This document shows, piece after piece, positions 35,367 to 48,164 of a DNA stretch of 64,000 nt (within the stretch, counting starts at the first letter, position 1; each line of letters begins with the position of its first letter). The notes below the pieces were generated by a model. It was not told the DNA's origin. It ran no database searches and saw only the letters and a list, made by a program, of their open reading frames with translations. This DNA comes from Straminergon stramineum (taxonomy: Eukaryota; Streptophyta; Bryopsida; Hypnales; Calliergonaceae), in the NCBI GenBank assembly GCA_963920665.1, contig OY987267.1, positions 17,546,001 to 17,610,000 on the forward strand, in the 5' to 3' direction. The position numbers were made by a program, and so were the translations under genes.

Positions 35367-36610
35367 TAGCAAATACAAAGATGCATTGGAGGACTTGAGC
35401 AAGGTTGATGAACTTTAACCTAATGGTGCTTTAACATTGTAGACTCGTGGAGAAGTTAAGAGAATAATGGGCAAGTACAAAGATGCATTGGAAGACTTCA
35501 ACAAGGCAGATGAACTTCGACCTAATGATGCTTGGACATTGCAAAGGCGTGGGGAAGTTAAGAGAATGATGGGCAAGCATGCAAATGCATTGGAGGACTT
35601 GAATAAGGCGGATGAACTTATGCCTAATGATGCTCGGACATTGCAAACTCGTGGAGAAGTTAAGAGAATGATGGGCAAGCATGCAAATGCATTGGAGGAC
35701 TTGAATAAGGTTGATGAACTTATGCCTAATGATACTTGGACATTGCAAACTCGTGGGGAAGTTAAGCTAACGATGGGCAAGTATGTGGATGCATTGGAGG
35801 ACTTGAACAAGGCGGATGAACTTATGCCTAATAGTGCTTGGACATTGCGGAGCCGTGGGGCAGTTAAGAGAATGATGGGCAAGTATATGGATGCATTGGA
35901 GGACTTGAACAAGGCGGATGAACTTATGCCTAATAGTGCTTGGACATTGCGGAGCCGTGGGGAAGTTAAGAGAATGATGGGCAAGTATATGGATGCATTG
36001 GAGGACTTGAACAAGGCGGATGAACTTATGCCTAATAGTGCTTGGACATTGTGGAGCCGTGGGGAAGTTAAGAGAATGATGGGCAAGTATATGGATGCAT
36101 TGGAGGACTTGAACAAGGCGGATGAACTTATGCCTAATAGTGCTTGGACATTGGGGAGCCGTGGGGCAGTTAAGAGAATGATGGGCAAGCATGCAAATGC
36201 ATTGGAGGACTTGAATAAGGCGGATGAACTCCAACCTAATAGTGCTTGGACATTGTCAAATCGTGGGGAAGTTAAGAGAATGATGGGAAACTATGTGGAT
36301 GCATTGGAGGACTTGAACAAGGCTCATGAACTAGAGCCTAATGATGTTGTGACATTAAAGAGGCGTGGGGCAGTTAAGAACATGATGGTCATGTATGCAT
36401 TATGCAAATGCATTGGAGGACTTAAACAAGACTAATGAACTTCAACCTAATAATGCTTGGACATTGCAAAGGTGTAGGGAAGTTAAGCTAATGATGGGCA
36501 AGTATATGGATGCATTGGAGGACTTGAACAAGGCGAATGAACTTCAACTGAATGATGCTTAGATATTGTCAAATCGTGGGGAAGTTAAGAGAATGATGGG
36601 CAACTCGAGG
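35350..36610 (+). pseudogene. broken TPR array of kinase copy 2
   Basis: The start matches the copy 1 TPR exon (GTAATACAAGGAAATGATAG against GTAATTCAAGGGAATGATGG), but the acceptor has lost one G (TTGTAGTAATAC). The first unit has TAA (35416-35418) and TAG (35440-35442), both explained by C to T in CAA/CAG. An open stretch of 322 codons with about 9 TPR units follows (35467-36435), using KADELMPNSAWTLRSRGEVK. A frameshift near 36395 ends it, and later units carry TAG for TGG (GATGCTTAGATATTG). It cannot be fused to the kinase in frame as it stands. The open part could still be expressed alone, which I think is unlikely. Confidence 0.75.
35467..36435 (+). repeat. 102-bp tandem repeat array (TPR type), copy 2
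   Basis: About nine 102-bp units lie in one frame, against about 20 in copy 1. Four central units (35780-36180) are almost identical, differing at a few positions such as GGAGCCGTGGGGCAGTT and GGAGCCGTGGGGAAGTT. This indicates recent local amplification independent of copy 1. Confidence 0.9.
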
Positions 36611-38362
36611 TCCAAAGCCAAGTTGAGAATCTTGAGTTGAAGAATGATGCCCCATGAGCACAGAGCCTAGAATATAGAGCATAGATTTCCAGTAATTTTT
36701 TTAAAATTTTAGAAGCTCAAAAAGTGTAGCCCTATAACTGTGAATCCATAATTGCCAAGGTCCTAAAATTGTACAAGAAGTAGGTGATTTCTAATTAGAT
36801 ACATCCAATTTCAATGGATGTAAGCCAAAATAATTCTATGCATAATTTAAATCTTCAAGTCTTCTTTGTCACATACATTATTCATATTTGACTTGTGACA
36901 CAATGGAAGTGCAAAGAATAACTTCATTTGAATTAATAATCAAAGAAATAAAATTGAGAATTGGTTGGTTGGCTTGTTTGAGTCTTTCCTTTGAATTTTG
37001 TTTCAAACCAAAATAAATAAACCCATACAAAATTGCATCTTATCACATTTGGCGAAAATGGCCTCTACTATGCTACCTTTTGTAAGGAATAGATTCACTT
37101 GCTATTACAATGAGGAATAAAAACTAGTATTTGATGAAGATGAAAAAAAGAGTCTCTAGACTCATAAACATGCTAATGAGATGTCTAGCAATAAACGATA
37201 CAAGGATACAATTTGAAATAGCATTTGTATTGTTACAAATAAATGAAATTCATCTATGAAAAGAATTAAATCGAATATTTATTTTTGAAGGAATCAAAGA
37301 AAATGTCCTAAGTAACTAAATAAGTAGCTCACTAGGTTCCTTTCATTGTGATTGCACCACGGTTGCTAGTATGTGAGCCTCGGATCTTGAGCCCATGAGC
37401 TTAGGAGCCAAGGCTCCTATGTTCTTAGTACCTACATTGTAGGTACTTTTTATAGTTATAGAATGTTTATAATTATAGGTTTCTATGTTGTAAGTACCTA
37501 TGTTATAGGCACCTTCCATGGTTATAGGATGTTTATATCATAAGTGCCTAATTATATTATGGGTGTCTATGTTTTAGATATCTATGTTATAGACACCTTC
37601 CATGATTATAGTATATTTATATTATAGGTACCTATATTACAAGCACCTTTCATGGTTATAGGATACTCATATTATAAGTATGTATGTTATAAACACCTTC
37701 AATAGTTGTAGAATATCTACTTACACCTAGGCTCAAGGTTCATAGGCTAATAGGCTCTCATTTATAGTCTCACATGCTAGTGTCATTTGTGATTGCACTC
37801 CTTAGTCAAAAGCTTGTTGAATTCTTAAATATTAGAATTCCCTTTCAATGCAATGCATATTACAATCCAAGTTTGTCTTTACATAATCATTCTTAGTGGT
37901 GTGCGTAGTAAAGAAGAACAACACATCAAAATTTAGAAGTTTTAAAGCAACAACTCAAGTCACTATTTACTATGTCATGAAGATTTAATTCAATAACAAG
38001 ATACATGCAAAATATTTGTTTATTTATGCCATTTATAGCATCTTATAAAAAAAATTGAACCTATAGTTTTAAATAACATAGATAATTGGATACTACCAAA
38101 TAATGTCAAGTATTCAAGTTGACTTGTTCTAATGGTTAAAATTATTATGGCCTAGTTTGTTTATGCCTAAATGCCTAATGTCTATGGGCATTTTCCTAAA
38201 AGAAAAGCATGTGACCCACAAAATGAATTTGGTTTCTATTTAGTAGTACTTGAGATGCAAATGTTGGATTCATTCTTTTGTGCCTTATGCACATTAATAA
38301 TACTAATAAGTAATGACCTCACTCATTATAGATTAAAATATATAATTACAATTGTCTAGGAT
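36611..38362. other. non-coding tail of the duplicated locus, copy 2
   Basis: It is collinear with 3913-5205 of copy 1, ending at the shared block CAATTGTCTAGGATG. No gene. The main differences are the insert at 37358-37788 here and the SINE in copy 1. Confidence 0.65.
37358..37788. mobile_element. 431-bp foldback element with perfect 10-bp target duplication (Mutator-like)
   Basis: It is flanked by GTGATTGCAC at 37348-37357 and 37789-37798. Copy 1 has a single GTGATTCCAC at the matching place (4447-4456), an empty site. The ends CTAGTATGTGAG and CTCACATGCTAG are inverted. The interior is a degenerate tandem repeat of about 60 bp built on CACCTTCCATGGTTATAG and TATGTTATAG. A 9-11 bp duplication suggests mobilisation by a Mutator-like transposase. 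Confidence 0.75.
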
Positions 38363-39186
38363 GTACATGTATAATAATAATAATAATGACCTATTCAGAA
38401 ATTATTCTATGCTTGAGTATAATAATTTTGTTCCAAGGAGAATTTTAAGTAGGATTCAATAGCCAATGGATTTTAATCCTAGCCAAGTTGCACAATTCAA
38501 ATGGATTTGTATTAAATCACTTTCAACTTGGTTCACTTCCATAACACTCTAACTTAAACACAAGCACTCATCTTCACCAACCCACATTAGCCCATAGCTC
38601 TAACACCAATTTGATACTCCCCAACTCTACTACAACTCTCACACTTAAGCACAAACTCACATATGTACAAAAAAACAAAAACACACAACATAATAGGCTG
38701 GGACTCCAACTAAAACTTCCTTAGTGAGTCTGCCTAGTTAGAAATCTTATTTTATTTTATTTTATTTTTAGATTATATAGCATATTAAAGGATAAATTTA
38801 GTTTAAAATAGAAAAATAAATAGGAATATAGATTAGAATTTATCATAAAGATTAAAGGGGACCTTATCTTAGGATAAAATAGGTAAATGGAAAATAAATA
38901 AGTAAATAGTAAAAATTAAAATAAATTACAAAAGGACACACCTTTTGTAAAAGGGTGTTACAAACCTTATAAAAAGCCAAGCATTAGAGGAAATATGGAG
39001 TGGCTATAAGGCCCTTGAGATTCTCTAAGTAAAGTACTTAGAGAGTACTCATACCCTAGCTTAGAAGGCTTTAGGGTGCTAAGTGGGTCATCAAGTGCTA
39101 CTTTACTAGTATGATGACCTCTAAAAATGGCATGATTTTAGTTCTTGTTCTGGCGCCAAAGCTTGCTTGGCTTCTTCAAATGAATC
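38363..39186. other. AT-rich stretch with short simple repeats
   Basis: It contains (ATA) repeats at 38371-38388 and TTTTA repeats at 38747-38768. No supported gene. Confidence 0.4.
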
Positions 39187-42100
39187 ATGGCATTCCTGAA
39201 TCTCATGCCAAAGCTAAGATGGAGGTCCTTTTGGAGGGAGTGGTGGGATGGGGGTAAGTTGCAAGCCACTTGTGTCTCACAGTCTTTTACTATTGTCTTC
39301 AACAGATGCAGGAATCAGAGTCAGTTACATTGGTTTTCATTAGGTGGTGAATTTAGGGTTTCGATACGTATAGTTGGTTGGGTGGCAGTGCAGTACTATA
39401 GCCTTGAGAGGCTTTGATAAACCCATGAAGTATGAACTACATATTGTTTTAGATGGTGCTTACACACCTCTTGTGGAGAAAGGGGTGCCATTGCATTTAC
39501 AATGTAGCCATAGTGAATTTAGTGCCAAACGTGCTCAAGGTTGCTTGAACATAGATTTGTGGATAGATGGGTCACTATATCCTAAGAACACATTGACAGG
39601 GCTCTCGCCTTCATTTAGAAATGTCAATGAATTGTTATAATTTTGTTGTCTTGGAGACAATGGCTTGCTTGGTTACACGAAGGCATTGTGTCGTAATGAC
39701 TTTTGGAGTACCGAAAAGGCCTTACTCTCCCAATGTGTAATTCAATTACAAATCGAGTGAGATGAGTTGCATGCTTCTAAGGAGAGATTACAAGTGGATG
39801 GCTTAAAAGCATGTGAGCAATTACTAGTATATTTAAGATCAAAGCATTCAAAACAATTGTTGGAGGTGGAACGTGTGTGGCAAGAGAAGGTGACAATGTT
39901 GGAAGGTGAGCTTTATGAGGTCAGAAATGATGTCAAAATCTTACAGAAAAAATTAGCAACAACATTAAGGTCATGAGTTTGGCAGAAGCGAGGGCTAGAA
40001 GAAGCAAGGGATTAGAGTCACTAGCCTGAGGTAGTGGCAATACAAAGAAAAGGGTCTTACAAATTCGCCAATTGTTAGGTGGGCCCAAGTTGGTGGAAGA
40101 GAGACAAAATGAAAATAAGATGTTCAAAAAGAGGAAGCGCTTGGAGGGTGATAATTCTACATAATTTGCAATCATTGGGGCCCTTGCATATATGTTGTCA
40201 AAGACTGAGGTGGCAACAATTGTTGACACAACCAAGTTCAATGGTGTAGCCAATTGATTGGTAGACAATACACTACAAAAGATTGGACCCAGTATAGACT
40301 TTGAGCAATTTTAGCAGCTTGCGATATGACAAGAGTTTTACACAGAGGCTATGGGGAGATTTATAAAACTATGAAGGGAAGAATTGGTTTAGTGAACAAG
40401 AAATTGAAAGCCACGATATTACCAAAACCATGCAAGGTAAAGGATTATTTTTTACTATTCTATCATTGCTTTTATTTGATTGTAGTCACTGTTGAGGTGA
40501 TAGTCATTGTAGTCACTATTGAACTAATATATTGTTTCATTGCAAACTGGTCACGCTTAGGAGGAGGGAATTAAATTCCAAGTTAGTTGAGCTTGTAGGA
40601 CAATGCACAAACATAAACAACAGTTTGGATATTGCTACTAGTAAGGGTAAATTATTGGAGAAAAGGAAGGGAAGAAGACGTCAACATGAGAAATTGGTAT
40701 TGAATGAAAAGAATACACTCTTCACTGATGTGGAAGTTGTTCAAAGATCTATCGTTAAGGTGTATGGTATTACACCACAAGGTTAGCACTACCATTTCCT
40801 TATCTTATGCTTGTTTATGTGCATGGATAATAGGCTTTAGGTTCATTCCTTCAATTGTTGGAGTTAATAAGACGGTATGTAGTATGCAAATGACTTAGTT
40901 TAAGTGAAGGTGAGAGTGATTTCTAATTACAACATTTAAATTTTTGATTTATAGAGATTGGAGAGGATCCGTTCATATTTGTTTTGAAGCTAGATGAGGG
41001 ATAGGTTGTCAGGGGAAAGAAATATGAAAGAGTTAGTATAACTCTTATGAATAGAGCACTTGATCCTTCTATAATTAGAAATGATGAGAATTATTTTTCA
41101 GTTCAAAGTGAACAAGAGATATGGCCTATTGCATGGTTTGAGGTTTTGAAGGAGACAAACAAAATCTTAAAGTGGGTTTTTGATCAAGTACCTTTAAAGC
41201 TACTCATTGTTGCACAAGAAGTAGGGCAACATTTGGAGGTGCCTGGTATTGGTAGTTTCAAGGTGCAGTGGCACTTGACAGCACATATGAAGACTCTTAA
41301 GTGCATGTAGCCATGTACGGATTGAAGCATGGACCCAATGCAAAACACTCCTGCATTTTTTGCAACCAGGAGTAGAGAAGGGAAACTGTTGTGTCAACAG
41401 CCAAGGCCACAAAGCTAGTTCAAGGATGGTAATTTACATGGGAAGGTGGCCTATTTTCAAAAGATTCCAAAGATGAGCCTTTAGATGCCTATTTACATAT
41501 TGATTGATGGCAACCTGTATTGCCCATTCCACTAAGAAGGGTGCACATTTGCACTCTACATGCTCTAAAAAGGATTACAGAGAAGATCTTACATCTCCAT
41601 ATTATGTTCATTTGGAACATGTCGAACCCCATCCAACAACAACAATGTATTGATAACATGGAGAAGGCCCTTTCTACAATAGGGGTTCATGGTGGCAATG
41701 TGACTTTGTTTAAAGACAAAAATTTCTCTAGAGCTAATAATAGTGTGTGATGTAAACCACCTCTGAATGGTGCTACAGTCTTGAAGATGTTCGAGCCTTC
41801 TCAATGGTCAGGACAAGACAAAGTTTGGAAGGATATCTTACAGGCAAAAAATAATAAGAATGCTAAGGGTCAAGCCTACCTTGACAAAGTTGAAATGTGG
41901 AGTGCCTTTGAAGCTACTGTGGCATATCTTATGGGGGTGTTCTTTAAAAAAGACTAGTCACCTATTGATTTTCTAAACAAGGTTCACCATTGGGGACATT
42001 CTTATCTCAAGTGTTTTGGTGAAGAACATGTTACCCATTACATGGTAAGCAATGATTGTTATTAATCTAGTATCTTATAGTATTCTAATTGCTAGATTGT

Positions 42101-42538
42101 ATTACTAATGTTATTTTTTTTATTGATGGTATTTGTAATAGAATATAGAACTTCTAACTTGTTCATTGCTCTTGTTTGTAGCATGTACTTGTGAAACATG
42201 CCCCATGGTTTTCACAACAATATGGGAGTTTGAGTGTGTGAAATTGTCAAGGAATGGAGAAATCCCACCATGCTACGAAGGTCGCTAATCAAAACCACAC
42301 CCAACATGGAGGTACTAAGAATAAGACAAGTGCCATTGTGCAACAGTATGAGCATTGGTACTGCAACATTCAGCATCAGGTTCTCAAAAAGCAAGAATTA
42401 GCCTTGTTGAGATCAATGTCTATTAATGAGGAGCAATTGGTAGCATTTACACACCGTAGTCTTGTGAGCACCCTTCCATCTATTGTAGAAGGAAGAAGGT
42501 TGTGGAGAAAATCCCATGTTAGAATTGGAAGTGTGTAG
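39187..42538 (+). pseudogene. decayed multi-exon gene of unknown family, probably transposon-derived
   Basis: Successive coding-like blocks lie on one strand. 39187-39640 reads FSLGGEF, then KYELHIVLDGAYTPLV and IDGSLYPKN, with a 1-nt insertion near 39412 and a TAA at its end. 39641-39976 has a TGA in IE-DELHAS, then a coiled-coil-like helix. 40326-40436 ends at donor AAG|GTAAAG; 40550-40783 is Lys/Arg-rich; 40950-41310 has SITLMNRALDPSII and IGSFKVQWHLTAHMKTLKCM. 41520-41750 has RRVHICTLHALKRITEKILH, and 42182-42538 has HAPWFSQQYGSL and GMEKSHHATKVANQN. Several stops and frameshifts make it non-functional. I do not recognise a named domain. Surrounding transposons and the kind of decay suggest a mobile-element gene, but that is inference. 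Confidence 0.55.
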
Positions 42539-42967
42539 AGTCAACAAGACTAGCATTTGGATGATGAAGGTTACCATGACACAAGAATTGAGGGAGACTT
42601 AAGCAACACACATTGTAGGCAAGACACTTCTACCAATGACATAGAGCAGAATATTGTGTGATATAGTATGAATAGATTGACAAATTCCCTAAGAATAATT
42701 GCACTCAATGTACTTGATTATAAGACATGTAATACATTGATGACATGATTCAGTCAAACTTGTTGCCACATCTAGACTGAAATAGTAAACCAGTGAACTA
42801 TATCAATATGGTACCACAACTAATTAAGCATGTTGGATGGGCAATGGTGCCACAACCTACGATCTTCTCACTTCCCCTATTCATCTTCATATTAGGACAA
42901 TCTGGATGTTGAATACTAAACTTGAAGTCCTCTGGGCATTGTAGCCCATACTAATGCAGACTTCATG
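42539..42967. other. spacer without supported features
   Basis: I see no open frame, repeat or element here. It may be the 3' part of the decayed gene upstream. Confidence 0.4.
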
Positions 42968-43489
42968 TCAAATATGTGTGATAGGCCAAGTCTTTTCCAC
43001 CTCGAACTTGCCTATCTCGATGTCATTACATAGACAAGTTACAAACACCAAGTCTTCATCCTTTGTCTGATCCAACAATTCCCACATGGTGGGGTCATGG
43101 TTTTGCAACAAACACTGCCATTGGTACTTAAAGTTCATGTACAAAGTCTGGTGACCTATGTGGTATTGGAGTTGAATAGATGAACACAATACCTTACACT
43201 TGATAATATCTCGTCGTGCATGAATTTTTTTGTCTCAATCTAGATCCATTAGGCTATCAAAGAGGGCATCCTCCGGTGAATCTACCTTCAACAATGTTGG
43301 TGTCCTACGAACATTATTAGAGCATGCAAGCAAGTCAACGGTCACATGTATAGGGACAAACAGTTGTAGATGTCCCATACTAGAACCTGTGGTGGCAACA
43401 ATGCTAGTGTGCGAGCTTGGAGCTGTGAGCCTGTGAGTTGTGAGCGTGGAGCTTGTGAGCCTAGAGCCTCCAAAACTTTTCTGGGACAA
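42968..43489 (-). pseudogene. decayed ORF, unknown
   Basis: One minus-strand frame runs 174 codons with a single TGA at 43237-43235 (LMDLD-stop-DKKIHARRDIIK). The second half reads CSSIQLQYHIGHQTLYMNFK and ends near EVEKTWPITHI. The TGA is one C to T step from CGA. I do not recognise the family. It may belong to the Mutator-like remnant that follows on the same strand. Confidence 0.35.
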
Positions 43490-44054
43490 TTTTTTGCCCC
43501 CAAATTTTTATTTTTCATTTTTTCCCCCAAAATAGAAGAAAACTTCCTATTTTTAGTTAATATTGTGACCTATGACCGTATCCCCTAAAACCATGGATTG
43601 TGGAATGAGTTATTTTTTATTCTTCTAAAATTGCTTATTACTATGGGAAAAGACTATCAAATTTTATTGAAAAGTTTCACAACTTAGTTCAATGATTACA
43701 ATGGAAAATATGCTAGATAGTGCGGGTATTATAGGTAGATGTCATTTGGGTGTAGGGTAGTTGCATTGTTTTGACTACCTAATTTGAATACATAGGATTT
43801 GGGGTTTTGAATATCCCATAATGATTGGGATTTAGGGTGCTCCTATATTAGTGCATATGGGTAGGATGAGTAGACAATCGAAAGGGTAGGGTGAGATGAT
43901 GACCTTAAGCCATGGTGGATTTGTGGTAGACATTTCACTTGAAACTTTAGATTTTTTACTTTAGGTAATTTTCAATTTTGGAATTCATTTTTCGTGATGA
44001 TTGAAATTTACTACCAAATGTTGACATCCTGAAAAGAAACTTTTATAAGTGGCT
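43490..44054. other. spacer without supported features
   Basis: I see nothing that I can name. Short words of the form GTGAGC and GAGCCT recur at 43410-43470. Confidence 0.35.
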
Positions 44055-44330
44055 CCTAGGAAATGGGGAAAGACAGAAAATGGGGAAAGAAGAAAAAATG
44101 GGAGAAGAAAAAATGGGAGAAGAAAAAAAATGGGGAAAGGGGAAAAAAACGGAAAAGGAAAAACAAAATGGGGAAAGGGAAAAGAAAGGGGAAAGGAAAA
44201 AAATGGGGAAAGAGTGAAAGACCAAAACAAGGGGAAAAAAAATATGGAAAAGTAAAAACATGGCAAAAGAAAAAAAAATTGGGGAAAGAAAAAAAATAAT
44301 GGGGAAAGAAAAAATTTGGAGTAAAGGAAA
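44055..44330 (+). repeat. homopurine tract, degenerate AAAATGGGGAAAG minisatellite
   Basis: About 270 bp are almost pure A and G on the plus strand, built from AAAATGGGGAAAG, AAAAATGGGAGAAG and similar words, with T only in the recurring ATGG. Open frames on both strands (Lys/Gly-rich and Phe/Pro-rich) are products of this composition and are not genes. Confidence 0.85.
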
Positions 44331-44702
44331 ACCAGCAAGAACGTATAATGAAAAACCTTGGAAGCATATGCAGAAATGAAGGGAAAATCAATGGAATTAA
44401 AAAGACTATGAAGAAGTTTAAAAAATGGGAAAACACTAGGGAAAATGGGGAGGAAAAAGTGATGTATTCATATATGCCTTACTAAAATAGGAATTAAGGT
44501 GGTATATTTCAATCATTTATATGAATTAACTGCAAAATAATTGACCCATGAGATATGCTTTTCTATTTTGTGAATGCATTCATATTTTCAATTCCATACA
44601 TTGCAAATCATTTCACTTGTAATATATGTGAATGAATACAATACAAGTAAAGTACATAGATAAATGAGTTCATGCCTACTCTGGAACTGTGATAATTCTT
44701 GC

Positions 44703-47700
44703 TCAAATTAAAAGTAGCTTCAACTCGTTGAAGCTATAGCTTGGTGCATGAATGAATTTGTCATCATGGATGTCCATCTTACAGAAGTAGTAGTACAAGT
44801 AGTATAGATGCTTGCAATTCACATACTGATGACGGCCTCCAATTTCGGAAACAACCATGTTGACAAAGTCTAGACATGTGCACACGAGAAACATACCCAC
44901 TGTAATTTGATAGGCATTTTTGTTATGGTCTACCTTTGTCTCCAACAACACAATTGCACCTAGGCCTGGAAAAGGAACAATGTTACTCCAAGGATTTGAC
45001 CTTTGATGTTACCTACACTCTCCCATTTGTTTTGTTGTTCTGTAGATGGTGCGTTTGCAATCCTCCATATGGTCTAGTTGTTCCTAACTGTGGGATACGC
45101 ATCCGGATGTGAGGGCATAGGGTGGTTGTATACAATGCTCTTGAAGATCTTGGACATGTTGAAAAGCCGCCATGGCGACAATGTAGGTCATTCTTGGAGG
45201 CGGAAACCCGCATGCTGTAGGAGCAAGGTCTCTTCTTGATTTAGATTGGTTCCAATCAAAACTGGCGAAACCTCCGGTACTTCTAACTAGTTAATGACCC
45301 ACCTTTGTTTTGTACCTTTCACACATTTTTCAATATCATATGAGCAGAACCAAAAGTCCACCACCACCTCTCGCTTACTCTCATAATCTTCTTTTCTCCC
45401 ACGATAGGTAGGAGTTGCAGATCCTTTTTGTCCCCTTGCAATTTTGGAGGTGCATTTGATGTTGGACCCTCATTGTTGAGCTTGACATTTTGCATTCGAT
45501 TTGTGGTTGATGCTCTCTATGTGCCACTTCAACGTGTCACATTCGCTTTCAAATGCACCCGTAACATGTTGAGAAGGGTTCACCTCAGACTGTGATTCTT
45601 TGTCATGCATAGACTCCATAGAAGTTGTTGTGGACCTTATTCGAACGCGGGGTTGAGAGAAATTGACTTTGTTTGGTCAATGTGAGTCTCTAGCATCGCT
45701 AATGGGTATGTTCAACTTCTTCTTTGTGCTTCCAAAAATTTCTTCTCTTTCTAGATGTGGTACTCGGATTCCAACACCCTCAGTTCTAGGCAATGTGTTT
45801 AGGGCCTCAGCCATTTTCTTGGGATCCCCGCTTCGCTTTGCGGCTCTCAACTTCAACTCCCCCTTCAACAGACTAGATCTAGATGTGTGTCCTCTTAGAT
45901 ATGCACGATAGTTAGTCAATTGCATCCATGCCCGAATACTGTCATCGCAAGTGGCGTCAAAGAAATTGTTCCCTCGGTTTCTCGACATTTAGAGCCATTT
46001 GGTAAAGATAGTTTCCGACAAATTGGACGAAGGTATGTTTGCCATCTCCTACAAACTCAAATCCTACAAATCCGTAGATAGTTCAGGGTACATATGAATA
46101 TGCATTTTTAGTCACATACCTCACATGTAATTATATTTGTAAACTACAATGATTGAGTCTTAGTTTACTGTAGATAACATCGAAGAGAGTCAAATAGAAA
46201 TAATTATAAAAATATACTAATTCTCTAGAAAAGAGCAATGCAATCATTACTAAATTTGGTTGTAATATAAAGTACACATTTCTCAGGTCCATGTAGTCAA
46301 TTTTCATTTTTGCTTGGTTAGAACTAAAAATGGGGGTACTGGAAGGCACTGCTGAAACATTAGTCGGATCTGACTGATGTTCTGGGGGTGTCCCTTGTTA
46401 CCCCTATTTTCGATCCCAAACAAACATTGCTCAGAAATTTATATGGAAGTGTATAAAGTATATGGGCAGTTTGATACAAAATCAATAAATAATATCTAAA
46501 CATCCATACAACTACGTAGGTGCATAGAATTATTCCACTGGTATAGGTCTTCCTTAAAAATACAACTTTTGAAATGAGATATTGACTTACCATTTGCATG
46601 AAGCCTCCCCATTGCCTATACCAGAAATGCCAAAATGCTAGCTAGTGATCCAAGTGATGAAGTGCTTGTTCATTGGCAGTTCCAGATGACAACCACCATG
46701 ACCAAATCATGAGATACTGTGTCTCTACCTCCTCCATATTCTTGGAATCTTTGTATTGCTTACACAATATATTGTATTGCTGTTGGAATGCTTCCTTGAT
46801 GTGTTTTTGCGTGTCTTTGAAGAGAAGTAGTCCAATGCAACAAACAAGTCCTTTCACAGTTTTCCATTCTGTCATCGGCAGAACCACTCCCGTAGACAAC
46901 GTGGACTGCATTCCAATTGGCCATAGCACTATCTACCATGAATCCCTTAAAGTTTGTATGGTCGACACCATGTCGAAACATGATATCATTCAAGCATCTC
47001 CAAAACCGTATTTGGATCTCTATGTCTTCAAATTGCATATCGCATGTCTAAATGGTCATGACCTTTTTGTAGCGAGGATCATAGATGTAGCAAGCCATCG
47101 TGGTCCACTCCTTTACATGTTTGACGTGGTCAAACATCATCCACACATTCTGCAAATCACCTTCTGGTTGCATCCGCTTGACCGGGTCCACTCCACTCCC
47201 AGGTCCTTCTGTGAGCATTTTGAAAATGTACACTTTTTCTTTGCCTTGTCTAGGGAAGACGTTGTCGTATATGAATTCAAACTTTGACTCCTTCTTCATG
47301 GTCATAATGTTGTCAATGACCCCTCCTCGGTTGTTTGAGTGGAAGGAAGAGATAACATTCTATATATTTAGACTACTCAAATATTGGAATTGATCCATGA
47401 CCTCCTCTAGTTCCTCCCCTCTCAACATCTCTTTCTCTCCCTCTCCATTATGAAAGAGATATTTCATTACGAAATCTTTGCTCGTGGAAAGAGCAATTGC
47501 GGAGTTCGTGGCTATTGGTATTTTTGCCACTTGCTTCGCGATGAGTCCATAGATATGCCTAGTAGAATCTCTATACATGCCTTTTGTAACAAGGTGATTG
47601 TGATCCCCAATGTGAATTGTTGCCCTAGTCATTTTCAGATTATCGTTGTAGGAGTAGTATATCCTAGCATTGCATGTACTCAAGTACACCGGTGTCTTTC

Positions 47701-48109
47701 TACAGACCTTGCACACTAGAGTAGAATCTTTGGGAGGATTGTCTTGTATAGCAAAAGGGAAGCTTGTGTAACCACTCCACTTAGTTTCATTCATTTTGGA
47801 GGCTCTTGCTAAGTAATTACACTCTGGATTTTCACAAGCAAGATGACCAGTGCAATATGACTTACGGAATTTAAGCTGGTTGGAGTTGTAAATGTTAGTT
47901 GTCATCAACTTGCACCATAGGTGTCCGTCGTATTGTTTATCCATTCCCTCTAAGTTTCGGGTTGCTAATAAAGATGATGCTGATCGACAGGGAGGCAATT
48001 CAAAGATGACATCCTTCAGTTGTTTCATACTAGCGGTAGGTATTACACACGATGATGCTTCACGACATTGAGATCCATGGTAGACAATTTGTTCTGCGAG
48101 TGTTACATA
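44703..48109 (-). pseudogene. Mutator-like transposase pseudogene, 3' part
   Basis: Read on the minus strand from 48109. First comes a zinc-binding region with CENPEC, CKVC and HIGDHNH, of WRKY-GCM1/FLYWCH type. The DDE-like core has FEFIYDNVFPRQG, NFKGFMVDSAMANW and CERTCLLHWTTSL. Then comes WYRQWGGFMQM with donor GTAAGT at 46590, and an exon near 46048 with NNFFDATCDDSIRAWMQ. Last is a SWIM-like finger CTCLDF...CKHLYY and DDKFIHAPSYS (44951-44703). That order is typical of MULE transposases. Damage: TAG at 47362-47360, TAG at 47050-47048, one extra A near 46807, TAG at 46644-46642 (probably Trp), TAA at 45991-45989 (probably Gln). The 5' part lies beyond the CACTA insertion, at 53838-54620. 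Family assignment rests on motif order only. Confidence 0.6.
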
Positions 48110-48164
48110 CACTACAACAAAACAGGTGTTTTATGATTGCAAAAAATGACTGCAATGAGTCATA

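Noticed and set aside
35415..36234. Two overlapping minus-strand frames of 155-257 codons over the copy 2 array
   Set aside because: Same periodic antisense artefact.
44043..44436. Lys/Gly-rich and Phe/Pro-rich ORFs of 68-126 codons
   Set aside because: Products of the homopurine minisatellite, open in several frames at once.
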